A stretch of DNA of 64,000 bases from Vreelandella sulfidaeris (GTDB lineage: Bacteria > Pseudomonadota > Gammaproteobacteria > Pseudomonadales > Halomonadaceae): the NCBI GenBank assembly GCA_007182875.1, contig AP019514.1:310001-374000 (forward strand), written 5' to 3'. Position 1 is the first letter of the stretch. Every line of letters begins with the position of its first letter. This document shows positions 48,028 through 63,990 of the stretch, piece after piece. The notes below the pieces were generated by a model. The model saw nothing but the letters and a program-made list of their open reading frames with translations, searched no databases and was not told the origin of the DNA. A program made the translations under genes and the position numbers.

Positions 48028-49188
48028 ATGGCCTGGAATTCGCGCGTCGATCACGTTGCCCCGTTTCGGGTCATGCATTTGTTGGAAATGGCCCAGGCGC
48101 GGGAAGCCGCCGGCCACGACGTGATCCACTTGGAGGTGGGCGAACCCGACTTTGCTACGCCGGAGCCGATTATTGCTGCTGGGCAGCAGGCGCTGACCAG
48201 TGGCCATACTCGCTACACCCCCGCAGCGGGCTTACCCGCACTTCGCGAGGCGATCGCCGGGCATTATGCTGAGCACTTTAATGCCACGGTGGACCCTACG
48301 CGTATATTGGTGACGCCAGGTGCGTCGGGGGCGCTGATGTTGGCGAGCCAGCTATTGGTCGAAACCGGCTCACGAGTACTAATGGCGGATCCGAACTACC
48401 CTTGCAATCGCCACTTTATGGCATTGGCGGGTGCTGAGATCGACGCGGTATCGGTTGGCCGTGATAGCGGCTGGCAGTTGGATGCGGCGTTGGTCGCCGA
48501 GCACTGGCGCGAGGAGACGAGCCTTGCCATGCTGGCATCGCCCTCTAACCCTACCGGCCACACGTTGAGCGCGCAGCAGCTCTCTGCCGTACTGACGGCG
48601 GTTGCTGAGCGTGAAGGCGAGGTTATCGTCGATGAGATCTATCAGGGGCTCAACTACGATGATGCGCCACTATCGGCGACCTCGCTCTCGGCCAACGCCT
48701 TTGTAGTCAACAGCTTCTCAAAATACTTCGGCATGACCGGCTGGCGCTTGGGCTGGCTGGTGGCACCTGAGCATGCCGTGGAGCCGTTAACGCGGCTGGC
48801 GCAAAACATGTTTTTGGCCGCAGCGACACCTTCACAGCATGCGGCGCTGGCGGCGTTTACGTCCGAGTGCCGGAATATTCTTGAGCAGCGCCGTGAAACC
48901 CTGAAAGAGCGCCGTCAGGTGCTATTGAAAGGCTTGGCAAGCTTAGGGCTGGCGCCGGATCTACCACCCCAAGGGGCGTTCTATTTGTGGCTGGATATCT
49001 CCCGCTACAGCCGCGATAGCCAGACCTTCTGCGAGCGCCTGCTGCTGGAAGAAAATGTGGCGATTACCCCCGGCATTGATTTTGCCGTACGCGGCGGTGA
49101 ACACCATGTGCGGATTGCTTTCACCAATGATGTTGCCCGTTTGGAAGAAGCGGTGGCGCGGATTGAGCGTTTTGTGAGCAGGCTGTGA
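48028..49188 (+). CDS. Pyridoxal-phosphate aminotransferase, class I
   Basis: Intact at 386 residues. Fold-type I features include EVGEPDFATPEPII, YTPAAGLPALREAI, ASPSNPTGHTLS (substrate Asn), VDEIYQGLNYDD (PLP-binding Asp/Tyr), the Schiff-base Lys in NSFSKYFGMTGWRLGW, and the C-terminal HHVRIAFTND with the carboxylate-binding Arg. It is close to aspartate/alanine-type transaminases; the amino donor is not certain. Divergent from dksA and followed by sfsA with a one-base TGATG overlap, as in Pseudomonas. Confidence 0.92.
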   Translation: MAWNSRVDHVAPFRVMHLLEMAQAREAAGHDVIHLEVGEPDFATPEPIIAAGQQALTSGHTRYTPAAGLPALREAIAGHYAEHFNATVDPTRILVTPGASGALMLASQLLVETGSRVLMADPNYPCNRHFMALAGAEIDAVSVGRDSGWQLDAALVAEHWREETSLAMLASPSNPTGHTLSAQQLSAVLTAVAEREGEVIVDEIYQGLNYDDAPLSATSLSANAFVVNSFSKYFGMTGWRLGWLVAPEHAVEPLTRLAQNMFLAAATPSQHAALAAFTSECRNILEQRRETLKERRQVLLKGLASLGLAPDLPPQGAFYLWLDISRYSRDSQTFCERLLLEENVAITPGIDFAVRGGEHHVRIAFTNDVARLEEAVARIERFVSRL

Positions 49189-49914
49189 TGCTGGCCTATC
49201 CAGCGCTGGTGCCGGGCACACTGATCAAGCGTTATAAGCGCTTTCTAGCCGATGTGCGCTTGGATGATGGCCGAGAGGTAGTCGCACACTGCCCCAATAC
49301 CGGCTCAATGAAAGCGGTGAACGTGCCGGGCTGCCGAGTGTGGCTGTCACCTAGCGATAACCCTAAGCGCAAACTAGCCTGGACCTGGGAGTTTATCGAG
49401 CTGCCGCAGGCCGGTGGACAGGTGGCGCTCGCCTCAGTGCATACCGGCCGCGCTAACCGTATCGTGGAATCGGCACTGGAGGCGGGGACTTTGGCACCAT
49501 TGGCAAGCTATGCCACTTTGCGCCGAGAAGTGAAAGTGGCCGATGCCCGTCTCGATTTTATGCTCGATGATCCTGTGAGGGGCGTGCTTATATCGAGGTG
49601 AAGCAGGTCACCCTGAAAGAGGAGGATGGTCACGGCTACTTCCCCGATTCGGTCAGCGTGCGCGGTACCAAGCATCTGCATTCGCTGAGGGTGCTGGCGG
49701 AGCAAGGCGAGCGGGCGGTGTTGCTGTTTTGTGTCGCCCACGAAGGCATTGCTGACGTGGCCGCCGCAGCCCATATCGACGCGACTTACGCCGCAGCTCT
49801 GGCGGAGGCCTCGGCCAGCGGGGTGGAAGTGCTGGCCTATGGTATTACCGTAGAGAGAGAGCAGGGGCACCCGACGGGGTGCAGTTAACCCGGAAGCTGC
49901 CCGTGCGGTTATAA
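49188..49914 (+). CDS. sfsA: Sugar fermentation stimulation protein SfsA (two frameshifts)
   Basis: SfsA is a conserved nucleic-acid-binding/nuclease-like protein of unclear role. [28 protein letters not shown] and [14 protein letters not shown] open it. After one C is restored near 49587, [37 protein letters not shown] gives the PD-(D/E)xK-like core (EVK). A second indel near 49866 (one G short) leads to [15 protein letters not shown] and a stop at 49912. Length is about 242 residues, normal. Confidence 0.92.
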
Positions 49915-49939
49915 GGTGTTTTGCGGCTAAGGTTAAGGT

Positions 49940-50388
49940 CTAACGGTCAATATAGAAACGCTGAATAAAGTTCACCGGCTCGGGGGCGGCGTTACGGTCG
50001 TAGCGCACGCTTAGCTCAAAGCGCATGCTTTCATCTTCGCGCATGGTAAAAGGTGCAAGATGGTAAGTGGCATCGCCGTCGTGCACGGTGCGAAAACTGA
50101 GCGATTCCTGAACGCCCGTCAACCCACTCACTTGGCCTTGCACGCTGGCGTTAACAGGACGTGTGCTGCCATCCTCCTGGCGCTCGCGTACGCTGATATT
50201 CACCAGGCCGCGATTAGCGCTTCGCTGGAGGTTGTTTGCCTGAGCCACTTCCGGGGTTAAAAAACTGCTGTTCACCGCGCTGTAATGAATCTCGTAATCG
50301 CCCACGCTGACGAACTGCTCAGCGTGGGCAGCAGCGTAGCGAAGAGCGTGCCGACAAGAGCGGCACCGATCATTAATCTACGTAACAT
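49940..50388 (-). CDS. DUF4426 domain secreted protein (one frameshift)
   Basis: About 149 residues with an N-terminal signal peptide (MLRRLMIGAALVGTLFA..AHA). The family core EQFVSVGDYEIHYSAVNSSFLTPEVA and FRTVHDGDATYHLAPFTM follow. The frame breaks near 50330; one G restores the reading from signal to mature part. Function unknown. It belongs to the proC-yggT-metX-metW-DUF4426 block seen in Pseudomonas. AGGAG precedes the ATG. Confidence 0.85.
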
Positions 50389-50429
50389 GGCGTGGCTCCT
50401 TGGATGATCGATAAGTTGAATGTCTAAGC

Positions 50430-51026
50430 CTAGCGTCGGCGAACGCGGAAAATGGCAATTTCACCAAATAGATTGGGCCAAAGCCGCGATTTCCAGTGTC
50501 CTTGATGATCTCCCACGCCCACTGCACGATCAACAATGACGAGCCCCTTCTCGCGGCACAGATGCTCAAAGTCGTTGAACGTTGAGAGGTGGATATTGGG
50601 CGTGTCGTACCAGGCGTGGGGAAGCGATTTGGATACCGGCATATAGCCACGCAGACCCAAATGAACGCGGTGACGCCAGTAGGCGAAGTTGGGAAAAGTG
50701 ATAATGCCCTCTTCGGCGACGCGCAGCATTTCATCGAGCATCTTGTCCGGACGGCGCAACGCCTGCAGCGCCTGGGTCATGATCACCTGATCATAGCTAT
50801 TGTCACAAAAGCTGCTTAAACCATCATCCAGGTTGTGCTCAATCACGCTAACACCGCGTTCCACGCAGGCATTAATGCCGTCGTGATCAATCTCCAAGCC
50901 ATAACCTGTCACGCCCTTGTTGCGCGCAAGTGTCTCAAGCAGTTCGCCATTGCCACAGGCGAGATCAAGCACATGTGCCCCTTCAGGCACCCAGTCATAA
51001 ATCAGTTCAAGATCGGCGCGCATCAT
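50430..51026 (-). CDS. metW: Methionine biosynthesis protein MetW
   Basis: Intact at 198 residues, a SAM-methyltransferase-like fold: [34 protein letters not shown] (motif I), VIMTQALQALRRPD and NFAYWRHRVHLGLRGYMPVSKSLPHAWYDTPNIH. MetW works with MetX in homoserine acylation for methionine synthesis; in MetX-type gammaproteobacteria it is reported to be needed for the activity. The ATG overlaps the metX stop. Confidence 0.94.
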   Translation of the reverse strand: MMRADLELIYDWVPEGAHVLDLACGNGELLETLARNKGVTGYGLEIDHDGINACVERGVSVIEHNLDDGLSSFCDNSYDQVIMTQALQALRRPDKMLDEMLRVAEEGIITFPNFAYWRHRVHLGLRGYMPVSKSLPHAWYDTPNIHLSTFNDFEHLCREKGLVIVDRAVGVGDHQGHWKSRLWPNLFGEIAIFRVRRR

Positions 51027-52233
51027 GACGCCTTCTCCGAGCTCGTTACATATTCGGCCGGTTCGGCAAGATTAAGCTCGCGGGCAGCGGTTCATAAAGG
51101 CACTGAAGATGGCATCGTAGCGCGGCTCCGAGAGCAAGAAGGCATCGTGGCCATGGGGCGAATCAATGTTGGCGTAGCTGACTGACTTGCCTGCACGGGT
51201 GAGCGCATCGACCAGCTCTCGCGAGCGCGAAGGTGGAAAGCGCCAGTCGGTAGTAAAGCTGACAATCAAAAACGGACACTGCGCAGGCGCCAAGGCTTTG
51301 GCAAAGTCACCGCCTTGGGTAGCCGCTGGGTCAAAGTAGTCCAGTGCTTTGGTCATCAACAGGTATGTGTTGGCATCGAAGGCGGTGGAAAATGTATCCC
51401 CTGATAACGCAGATAGGATTCCACCTGAAACTCAACATCAAAACCGAAGTTGAGGGTCGTCGCTACGCAGGTCGCGGCCAAATTTGCTGCCCATGGCATC
51501 TTCTGACAAGTAGGTGATATGGCCTACCATGCGCGCGAGCTTAAGCCCGCGTTTGGGCACGGTGTCGTGCTCGGCGTACCAGCCATCAAAGAATTCCGGG
51601 TCGGAACGAATCGCTTGGCGGGCCACTTCGTTAAAGGCGATATTTTGCGCCGAGAGCCGGGGTGTCGCTGCAATGACGACTGCATTGGCGACCCGCTCGG
51701 GGTATGTCATCGTCCACTGCATTACCTGCATGCCTCCCAGGCTGCCACCTACCGCAGCGGCCCAGCGCTCAATCCCCAGGTGGTCGGCAAGCCTTGCCTG
51801 GCTGGCCACCCAGTCACTGACTGTCACCATGGGGAACTCAGGCCCCACTGACGGCCGGTTTCCGGGTTATGACTAACCGGGCCGGTACTGCCGTGGCAGC
51901 CGCCCAAGTTGTTTAACGACACAACAAAAAAATCGGTTGGTATCGATCGCTTTGCCGGGGCCGATATGGGCGTCCCACCAGCCGGGCTTGCGGTCTTCCC
52001 TCGCTATGGTAGCCCGCGGCGTGATGATGACCTGAAAGCGCGTGGCAAATCAGTACCGCGTTGCTGCGATCAACGTTCAGCGTGCCGTAGGTTTCGTAAA
52101 TCAGCTCGTAGGCTGGCAGCACTTTGCCGCAAGCGAGGGAGAGCGGCGTGTCGAAACGCGCTAAATGTGGCGTAACAAGGCCGACGGAAGACGGCGGCCG
52201 GTCTGCAAACGCAAGTGTATCTGAGTCAGGCAT
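51023..52233 (-). CDS. metX: Homoserine O-acyltransferase MetX (multiple frameshifts)
   Basis: Alpha/beta-hydrolase that acylates homoserine. Across frames: [50 protein letters not shown], a DTNRFFVV-type segment, then the nucleophile Ser elbow [17 protein letters not shown]. The catalytic His is in [11 protein letters not shown]. The last frame ends [20 protein letters not shown] at 51023. Breaks lie near 51098, 51395, 51445, 51855, 51925 and 52005. Length is about 403 residues. With metW beside it, it is probably the succinyl-using MetX type of gammaproteobacteria, which sequence reading alone cannot prove. Confidence 0.9.
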
Positions 52234-52347
52234 TGAAGGCGTTAGTCCTGCTGAAAGAGTGCGACTGAATGAAGCCCGTCGAATAGAACTATTGAAACTA
52301 AATCTACTGAAACAGAATTCATTAGAACAAAAGATTGGCAATTGCCA

Positions 52348-52939
52348 TCACAGCCCGACCAGTGCGCCAGAAATACCCGCAGCACGGATCAGGGAGCCGA
52401 CCACTAAACCGTCAATCAGGTTAATGGCAATAAACACCACAATGGGTGAGAGGTCGATCATACCTAGCGACGGGATGACTCTGCGCACGGGGGCCATAAT
52501 CGGTTCCACCAGTTGCATCACAAGCAGCGCACCTGGGTGGCTGGCGTTGGGCGCTACCCAGCTCAGAATAATCATCACAATTAAAGCGAAGAAGTAGATC
52601 TTTAAAATCGCGTTCGCTAAGGCCGCCACGCCTGCGATCAGCAGTCCCGCAATGGGGGCATGCCAACGCCGATCACCATAAAAATGGCGATGATGCTGAC
52701 TATTTTTAATACAAAGCCCGCTGCTAACGTTGCGAGGTCAAAACGACCAGCCACGGGGCCTAAAAAACTCTGGAAGAGACCCACCAACGGCTGGGTAATC
52801 TTGACCACCGACTGGCTGAGTGGGTTGTAGTAGTCGGCCCTTGACGCTTGCAGCAGAAAGCGCAGCATGAGTAAAAGAGGTAAATATTGATCAGGGTATT
52901 TACCAGCATTAACCCTGCACTGCCCAATTCATTGCCCAT
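52348..52939 (-). CDS. yggT: YggT family membrane protein (two frameshifts)
   Basis: About 196 residues holding two YGGT repeats with four membrane segments: MLRFLLQASRADYYNPLSQSVVKITQPLV and ILSWVAPNASHPGALLVMQLVEPIMAPVRRVIP are the repeated signatures. The ATG at 52937-52939 (MGNELGSAGLMLVNTLINIYL) joins the rest if one T is added near 52880; a second break lies near 52645. It is placed between proC and metX as usual. The exact role is not established. Confidence 0.9.
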
Positions 52940-52980
52940 TATTTCGTCTCCTCGATGATTCGTTGCTGAACGACTGCGTG

Positions 52981-53805
52981 TTAGTGGCCGCTCAGTTCCT
53001 TGGCCATTGCCTGGGCGCGGTCGGCGCAGGCCTGCATGGCGTCGGCAATCGTGGTGCGCAATTGTGCCTCTTCCATATGTTGAATGGCACGTTCGGTGGT
53101 GCCGCCCGGCGACATGACGTTCTGTTTCAGCGTGGCGGGGTCTTTATCGCTCTGCTGTGCCATGGTGGCGGCACCCAGCGCGGTTTGAATAGCCAGACGG
53201 CGCGCGGTGGCGGCAGGTAGGCCGAGTTTAACTGCGGCTTCTTCCATGGCTTCGAACATCAGGAAAAAGTAGGCCGGGGCACTGCCAGAAACAGCGGTGA
53301 CTGCATCTAACAGCGCTTCTTCTTCTACCCACTCGACAATGCCGACCGCTTCCATTAGCTGGGTGGCCACGTCACGCTGGGCATCGCTGACGTGGGCATT
53401 GGCGTAGAGGCCGCTGGCGCCATAACCGACCAGCGAGGGTGTATTGGGCATGCAGCGCACCATGGCGTTTTGGCCGCCTAGCCACTGGTCGATAGTGTCA
53501 GCGTCCAGACCGGCAGCAATCGAGATAACCAATGGCTGCTGACGCTGTACGCTGTCGCGCAGCGCTTCGCAGACGCTGCGCATGATTTGTGGTTTTACCG
53601 CTAATACTACTACGTCGCTGTCCGCCACCGCCGCGTTGTTGTCGGTGTCGGTATTGATGCCTAAGCGCTGCTTGATCGTTGCCAGTTCGCTGTCATTGGG
53701 CGCGGTGGCGGTGATGGTCTTTGCATCTACGCCGCTATCGATGAGGCCGCCGATAATGGCGCTGGCCATGTTGCCGGCCCCAATAAAGGTAATCTTGTTC
53801 GCCAT
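52981..53805 (-). CDS. proC: Pyrroline-5-carboxylate reductase
   Basis: Last step of proline synthesis with NAD(P)H. Intact at 274 residues: ITFIGAGNMASAIIGGL (Rossmann motif), VLAVKPQIM, ISIAAGLDADTI, VRCMPNTPSLVGYGASG and TAVSGSAPAYFFLMFEAM (active-site Ser/Ala-Tyr region), MSPGGTTERAI. Proline is also a compatible solute in halophiles, though the context here is the ordinary yggS-proC-yggT block. Confidence 0.96.
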   Translation of the reverse strand: MANKITFIGAGNMASAIIGGLIDSGVDAKTITATAPNDSELATIKQRLGINTDTDNNAAVADSDVVVLAVKPQIMRSVCEALRDSVQRQQPLVISIAAGLDADTIDQWLGGQNAMVRCMPNTPSLVGYGASGLYANAHVSDAQRDVATQLMEAVGIVEWVEEEALLDAVTAVSGSAPAYFFLMFEAMEEAAVKLGLPAATARRLAIQTALGAATMAQQSDKDPATLKQNVMSPGGTTERAIQHMEEAQLRTTIADAMQACADRAQAMAKELSGH

Positions 53806-53885
53806 CTAGGTATCCTTTAGTGAAGTGTGATAGCTGACTCAGTCAGCGTGCGAGTTGCACTTGCTAGCAGCATGTCGTGATGTGC

Positions 53886-54607
53886 TTAAGGCATTTGACG
53901 GGCGCCAAAAATCGCGGTGCCTAATCTTACCAGCGTGGCGCCTTCCAGTACCGCTGCTTCTAAATCGTCGCTCATGCCCATCGAGAGTGTATCGAGAGGC
54001 GCGTCGGGCAATGTACGCTGTAGCGCGGTTAAACTTTCACGAAGCGCGGCTAATGGCTTGCGCTGAGCGTCGACACCTCCGCCGGGGCGGGAATCGCCAT
54101 TAAGCCGCGCAAGTGCAGGTTAGGCAGCGTGGCGACTTGTTTGGCCAATTCCACTACTTCCTCCGGCAGTACACCGGCTTTGCTCTCTTCACGGCTGACG
54201 TTAACTTGCAAGCAGATATTCAGCGGCGCAAGGTGCGTGGGTCGCTGTTCGCTGAGGCGCTTGGCAATTTTTAGCCGATCAACGCTGTGTACCCAGTCAA
54301 AATGCTCGGCCACCGAACGAGTCTTGTTGGACTGCAGCGGCCCAATGAAATGCCATACTATGCCATCAAGATCAGCGAGTTCAGTCTGCTTCTCCAGCGC
54401 TTCCTGCAAGTAGTTTTCACCAAATTCGCGCTGGCCAAGCTGCCAGGCTTGACGAATCATTGCTGCTGGCTTGGTTTTGCTGACTGCCAGTAGCTTGGCT
54501 GCATCTTTGGCACGCCCCGCGTCTTCTAATGCACTCCGCAGGCGTTCACGCGCCTGAGCGTATGAATAGCCGAGTGACTCGTTAAGCGCGATGTCTGTCA
54601 TACTCAA
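53886..54607 (-). CDS. yggS: YggS-family PLP homeostasis protein (one frameshift)
   Basis: A PLP carrier of the alanine racemase N-terminal fold, about 239 residues. The PLP Lys is in LLAVSKTKPAAMIRQA; FGENYLQEALEKQ, WHFIGPLQSNKTR and LQVNVSREESKAG follow. The frame breaks near 54083 (one C short); the continuing frame gives VDAQRKPLAALRESL...LSMGMSDDLEAAVLEGATLVRLGTAIFG, the expected C-terminus. Divergent from pilT, as in Pseudomonas. Confidence 0.94.
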
Positions 54608-54633
54608 GCACCTTACCGCAGCTGGGAAGAGAG

Positions 54634-55676
54634 ATGGATATTACCGAACTGCTAGCATTCTCGGCAAAGCAGAATGCCTCTGACTTGCACCTTTCGGCCG
54701 GTTTGCCGCCTATGATACGTGTTGATGGCGACATTCGTCGGCTCAATGTGCCCGCTATCGATAATAACGATGTGCGCAAATTGATCTACGACATCATGAA
54801 CGATAGCCAGCGGCGCGACTATGAAGAACACTTGGAAATTGATTTTTCCATTGAGGTGCCTGGCGTTGCGCGCTTTCGTGTTAACGCATTTACGCAGGCT
54901 CGCGGTGCAGGGGCGGTATTCCGCACCATTCCCAGCCAGGTGCTCTCCCTCCAGGCCCTAGGTCTTGGCGAGGTATTTGAGCGCCTGGCAATGCTACCGC
55001 GTGGCTTGGTGCTGGTGACCGGGCCGACCGGTTCGGGCAAAAGCACCACTCTAGCCGCGATGATTGACTACATTAACGACCACCGCTACGAGCACATCCT
55101 TACCATTGAAGATCCTGTTGAGTTTGTGCACGCCAGTAAGCGCTGTTTGATTAACCAACGCGAAGTGCACCGCGACACCCATAGCTTTGCCGACGCGCTG
55201 CGAAGCGCACTGCGTGAGGACCCGGATGTCATTCTGGTCGGCGAGCTACGTGATCTGGAAACAATTCGACTAGCGTTAACCGCTGCTGAAACGGGGCATT
55301 TGGTGTTAGGAACGCTGCACACCACATCGGCGGCAAAAACCATTGATCGGATTATTGATGTCTTCCCCGGCGAAGAGAAGGCCATGGTGCGCTCGATGTT
55401 GTCGGAATCGCTCCAGGCGGTGGTGTCTCAATCGTTGCTTAAACGTCAGGGCGGCGGGCGTGTGGCGGCGCATGAGGTGCTGATTGCCACCTCAGCAGTG
55501 CGTAATCTCATTCGAGAAGACAAGGTGGCGCAGATTTACTCCGCAATTCAAACCGGCGGCAGCATGGGCATGCAAACGCTGGATGCCGCGCTGTCGCGGT
55601 TAGTGAAAGAGGCGTGGTGAGCATCGAAGATGCTCAGGCGCAGGCGAAAGGTACACTCTCGTCGATCGATGAGTAA
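54634..55676 (+). CDS. pilT: Type IV pilus retraction ATPase PilT (frameshift near C-terminus)
   Basis: PilT drives pilus retraction and twitching. MDITELLAFSAKQNASDLHLSAGLPPMIRVDG opens it. Walker A is GPTGSGKST, the Asp box lies in LTIEDPVEFVH, Walker B in VILVGELRD, the His box in LGTLHTTSAAKTIDRI, and the PilT-specific AVRNLIRED motif near residue 290. One G short near 55614 ends the frame early at 55618-55620; the other frame gives EGVVSIEDAQAQAKGTLSSIDE and a stop at 55674, matching the usual C-terminus. Length is about 347 residues. Confidence 0.94.
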
Positions 55677-55709
55677 TCCGCGTGCGCCACGCACGGATAG
55701 TGGCTTCGT

Positions 55710-56846
55710 TCATTCGCTGGCGTAAATACCACCCAGCACTCGCGGCCCTGACGCGCCGGTGACCGAGGGCAGGTTGCCCGGCAGGTGGTGCAGGCGTTGA
55801 TGAGCCAGCCAGGCAAAGGCGCCTGCTTCAATCCAGTCTTCCGGCCAGCCGTATTCACCAGGTGATGTGAAGGTGGCGCGGGGCAGGTGATAGGCAAGGC
55901 GCTGCATGACAAAGGTGTTATGAGCGCCACCGCCAGCGGTAATGAGCGTGAGCGGGCCGTCATCGAGCCGCAACTGTGCAATTCCCTGAGCGACACTGAC
56001 GGCGGTGAGTTCAGCCAGCGTTGCCTGCACATCGGCGGCAGCTTCCTGACCACTGAGGTGACGCTGTAGCCAGTCCAGATGAAAGAGTTCACGCCCTGTG
56101 CTTCTCGGTGGCGGCTGCTGAAAAACGGTTCTGACAACAAGCGAGCCAGTAGTGCTTCATCTACCTTTCCGCTCGCGCCCCAATCGCCGCTCTGGTCAAA
56201 ACGCCCCCCTTGGTGCAATGCAAACCACCCATCCAACAATACATTCGCGGGGCCGGTATCAAAACCGATGATTGAATCGGCAGCACTGCTGGAAAGCCAG
56301 GTTAAATTGGCAAAGCCACCCAGGTTAAGCACCAGCTGATGCGTGTCTGCTCGACCAAACAGCGCCTGATGAAACGCCGGTGCCAGCGGCGCGGCCTGGC
56401 CGCCTGCGGCCAGATCGCGGCGGCGAAAATCAGCCACGACTGTGCAGTGGGTGAGCTCTGCCAAAAGACTAGGATTATCCAGCTGTAGTGTAAGCCGGGC
56501 CACCCGTGCCCTGCAGGGGCGTGCTCGATGGTTTGGCCATGGCTGCCAATAGCGCTGATCTGCTCAGGCTTTACCGACAGCGGCGCGAGTAGTTGTTTTA
56601 CGGCTTGGGCCTGGCACTGGCAAAAGCATGTTCGGCCGCGGCCAACTGGGCAAAGCTAACCTGCTCCGCATGGCAGAGTGTCAATAGCAGGCTCCGCAGG
56701 TCATCAGGCATTGGCTCGGCGTGAGTCGCCAGCAGGCGCGGCGGTAAGTCATTTTCAATGGCGATGAGAGCTGCATCTATGCCGTCCAGGCTAGTACCCG
56801 ACATCAGGCCAATATAGTAAAGCGGCGAAGCGGTAGGCGTTTTCAT
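55710..56846 (-). CDS. anmK: Anhydro-N-acetylmuramic acid kinase AnmK (several frameshifts)
   Basis: AnmK recycles peptidoglycan anhydroMurNAc to MurNAc-6-P. The ATG at 56844-56846 gives [40 protein letters not shown] text, [52 protein letters not shown] and [14 protein letters not shown] follow across frames. Breaks lie near 56610, 56500 and 56075 and perhaps one more. Length is about 378 residues. Divergent from tyrS, the common arrangement. Confidence 0.92.
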
Positions 56847-56988
56847 AAGCGAACTCGTACAAAGCGGGGCTAAGATCAAGCCAGAGCTGAACGAAGGCTC
56901 AACCAAGGCGAACGGGCATGGTAACATCGTCGGCTATTTAACACCTGAGCGTCCGGCAAGGGCGGTTCTTATATAGTGGAGAGAGGCA

Positions 56989-58186
<1,198 letters not shown>

Positions 58187-58329
58187 ACTTTCTGCTAAAA
58201 GCCCTTGCCAACCCGGCCGTGAATCCGTAAAGTACGCATCCGCTGCCGGGGACGCCAAGCGTTACCAGCGGTGAATGAAGGTGAAAACCTTCGGTTTGTC
58301 AGATGGTTAGCGGTTTCGAAAATCGCACA

Positions 58330-58357
58330 TTGACAACTATCAGGAAATGCGTAGAAT
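58330..58357 (+). promoter_or_regulatory. rRNA operon promoter
   Basis: TTGACA (58330-58335), a 16-base spacer, and TAGAAT (58352-58357) followed by a GC-rich discriminator (ACGCC). The 16-base spacing and short GC discriminator are typical of rrn P promoters under ppGpp/DksA control. The rest of the 430-base gap after tyrS holds the leader and shows no gene. Confidence 0.85.
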
Positions 58358-58428
58358 ACGCCTTCCTCGCTGAGGCAAGCCAGTTCAACGGCGGCCACGT
58401 TGCTTTAAGCAGCGTCTATAGCGAAACA

Positions 58429-58440
58429 GCTCTTTAACAA
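58429..58440 (+). promoter_or_regulatory. boxA antitermination element in the rrn leader
   Basis: GCTCTTTAACAA matches the rrn boxA consensus (TGCTCTTTAACA), the NusB/S10 binding site. A second identical copy lies in the 16S-23S spacer at 60322-60333. Confidence 0.8.
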
Positions 58441-58616
58441 TTTGATCAGGTAATTCATGTGGGCGCTTGCTGATGTTGGTGACAAATCACTAAATATCAA
58501 GGCAGGCGAACACAACGATACTCTTAGGAGTATCACAGTGAATTCGTTTGAACCTTGAGCCAAGTTTGATCCGCTTTTGTTGTCCTTGGACGACAAGTAA
58601 GGATCACAATGATTTT

Positions 58617-60143
<1,527 letters not shown>

Positions 60144-60453
60144 AACGATGCGTCACAGTTAGTAAGCGTCCACAATGAATTACCTGATCAGAATGCTGTT
60201 ACATGAGCAGTGATAAGCGAGTCTGTTTTTTTCACGTTAAAAAGAAAAAATAGCTTTTAAGGTCTTAAAGGTCTTTTTCTTTTTTAATATGAAAGAACGC
60301 TTATCACTGCTTATAGCAGTCGCTCTTTAACAATGTATATCATGCTGACAAGAACACTTCTTACGAAGTGCTCTTAAATTGTGATACGTCTCAAGCGTAT
60401 CCGGCAAAATGAAACGTTATCATTGCGAACCCCAGACTCCCTTCGGGTTATAG
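60144..60453 (+). other. 16S-23S spacer without tRNA genes
   Basis: About 310 bases. No tRNA-Ile or tRNA-Ala is present on either strand. It holds a perfect 14-base inverted repeat AGCAGTGATAAGCG (60206-60219) / CGCTTATCACTGCT (60298-60311) enclosing an A/T-rich loop, and a boxA (60322-60333). The sequence flanking the 23S ends forms part of the processing stem. Confidence 0.85.
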
Positions 60454-63339
<2,886 letters not shown>

Positions 63340-63492
63340 ATAACACCCAAGGGGTCTGGTCGTGATGATAACGAGACATTAACAACACCGGATACGCAGC
63401 GTGTGGCCAAGCCAATAGGCAATGGCGGCACGATAGAAAGAGACGAACACAATTGAGCAAACGCTAGTCAGCATGATGTACATAGCCAGTTA

Positions 63493-63611
63493 CGCCTGAC
63501 GACCATAGCGAGCGTGAACCACCTGATCCCTTGCCGAACTCAGCAGTGAAACCGCTTAGCGCCGATGGTAGTGTGGGGTCTCCCCATGCGAGAGTAGGTC
63601 ATCGTCAGGCA
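63493..63611 (+). rRNA. rrf: 5S ribosomal RNA
   Basis: About 119 nt. GCCTGACGACCATAGCGAG at the 5' end pairs with TCATCGTCAGGC at the 3' end. The internal CCGAACTCAG and GATGGTAGTGTGGGGTCTCC segments are characteristic. It lies about 150 bases after 23S. Confidence 0.96.
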
Positions 63612-63623
63612 CTTATACCGCAG

Positions 63624-63653
63624 AAAACCCAGCCACCCGGCTGGGTTTTTTGT
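63624..63653 (+). terminator. Intrinsic terminator of the rRNA operon
   Basis: AAAACCCAGCC - ACCC - GGCTGGGTTTTTTG: a perfect stem with a T6 tract just after 5S. Confidence 0.93.
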
Positions 63654-63671
63654 TGGCTGGAAGAAAGTCCA

Positions 63672-63840
63672 CCTCACCCCAGATTGCCGCGCTGCGCTCG
63701 CGATGACAGAGTCAACGACCAGTGCCACCCATGCTGCATTGGCGAGCAAAAGGAATCATGTCATGGCGAGGAGCGTAGCGACGTGGCCATCTCAAGTCTG
63801 CGGCCGCATACTCCAGAGATTGCTTCACTGCGTTCGCTTT
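63672..63840. repeat. Dispersed palindromic intergenic repeats (inverted pair)
   Basis: CCCAGATTGCCGCGCTGCGCTCGCGATGACAG (about 63677-63708) and GTCATGGCGAGGAGCGTAGCGACGTGGCCATCTC (about 63762-63795) lie in opposite orientation. A third partial copy, AGATTGCTTCACTGCGTTCGC, lies at about 63817-63837. They belong to the widespread GTCATTGCGAG...GCAATCT type of small intergenic repeat found in many proteobacterial genomes. The 337-base gap here otherwise holds no gene before the start at 63991. Confidence 0.7.
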
Positions 63841-63990
63841 TAAAAAAACTGTCGCCATTTGTGATATTAAAGCAGTTGTTTTAAATCAATCTAGAACAAT
63901 AGCTTGTGCATTTACTGTGGTATTGTTGCCAAGCAGCATCTAGTATTATGCTGTACGTATCTAGAAGTGAAATCTCAGGAGGAGAAAAAT

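Noticed and set aside
63531..63884. 117-codon plus-strand ORF from 5S into the downstream gap
   Set aside because: It begins inside 5S rRNA, crosses the terminator and translates the dispersed palindromic repeat.
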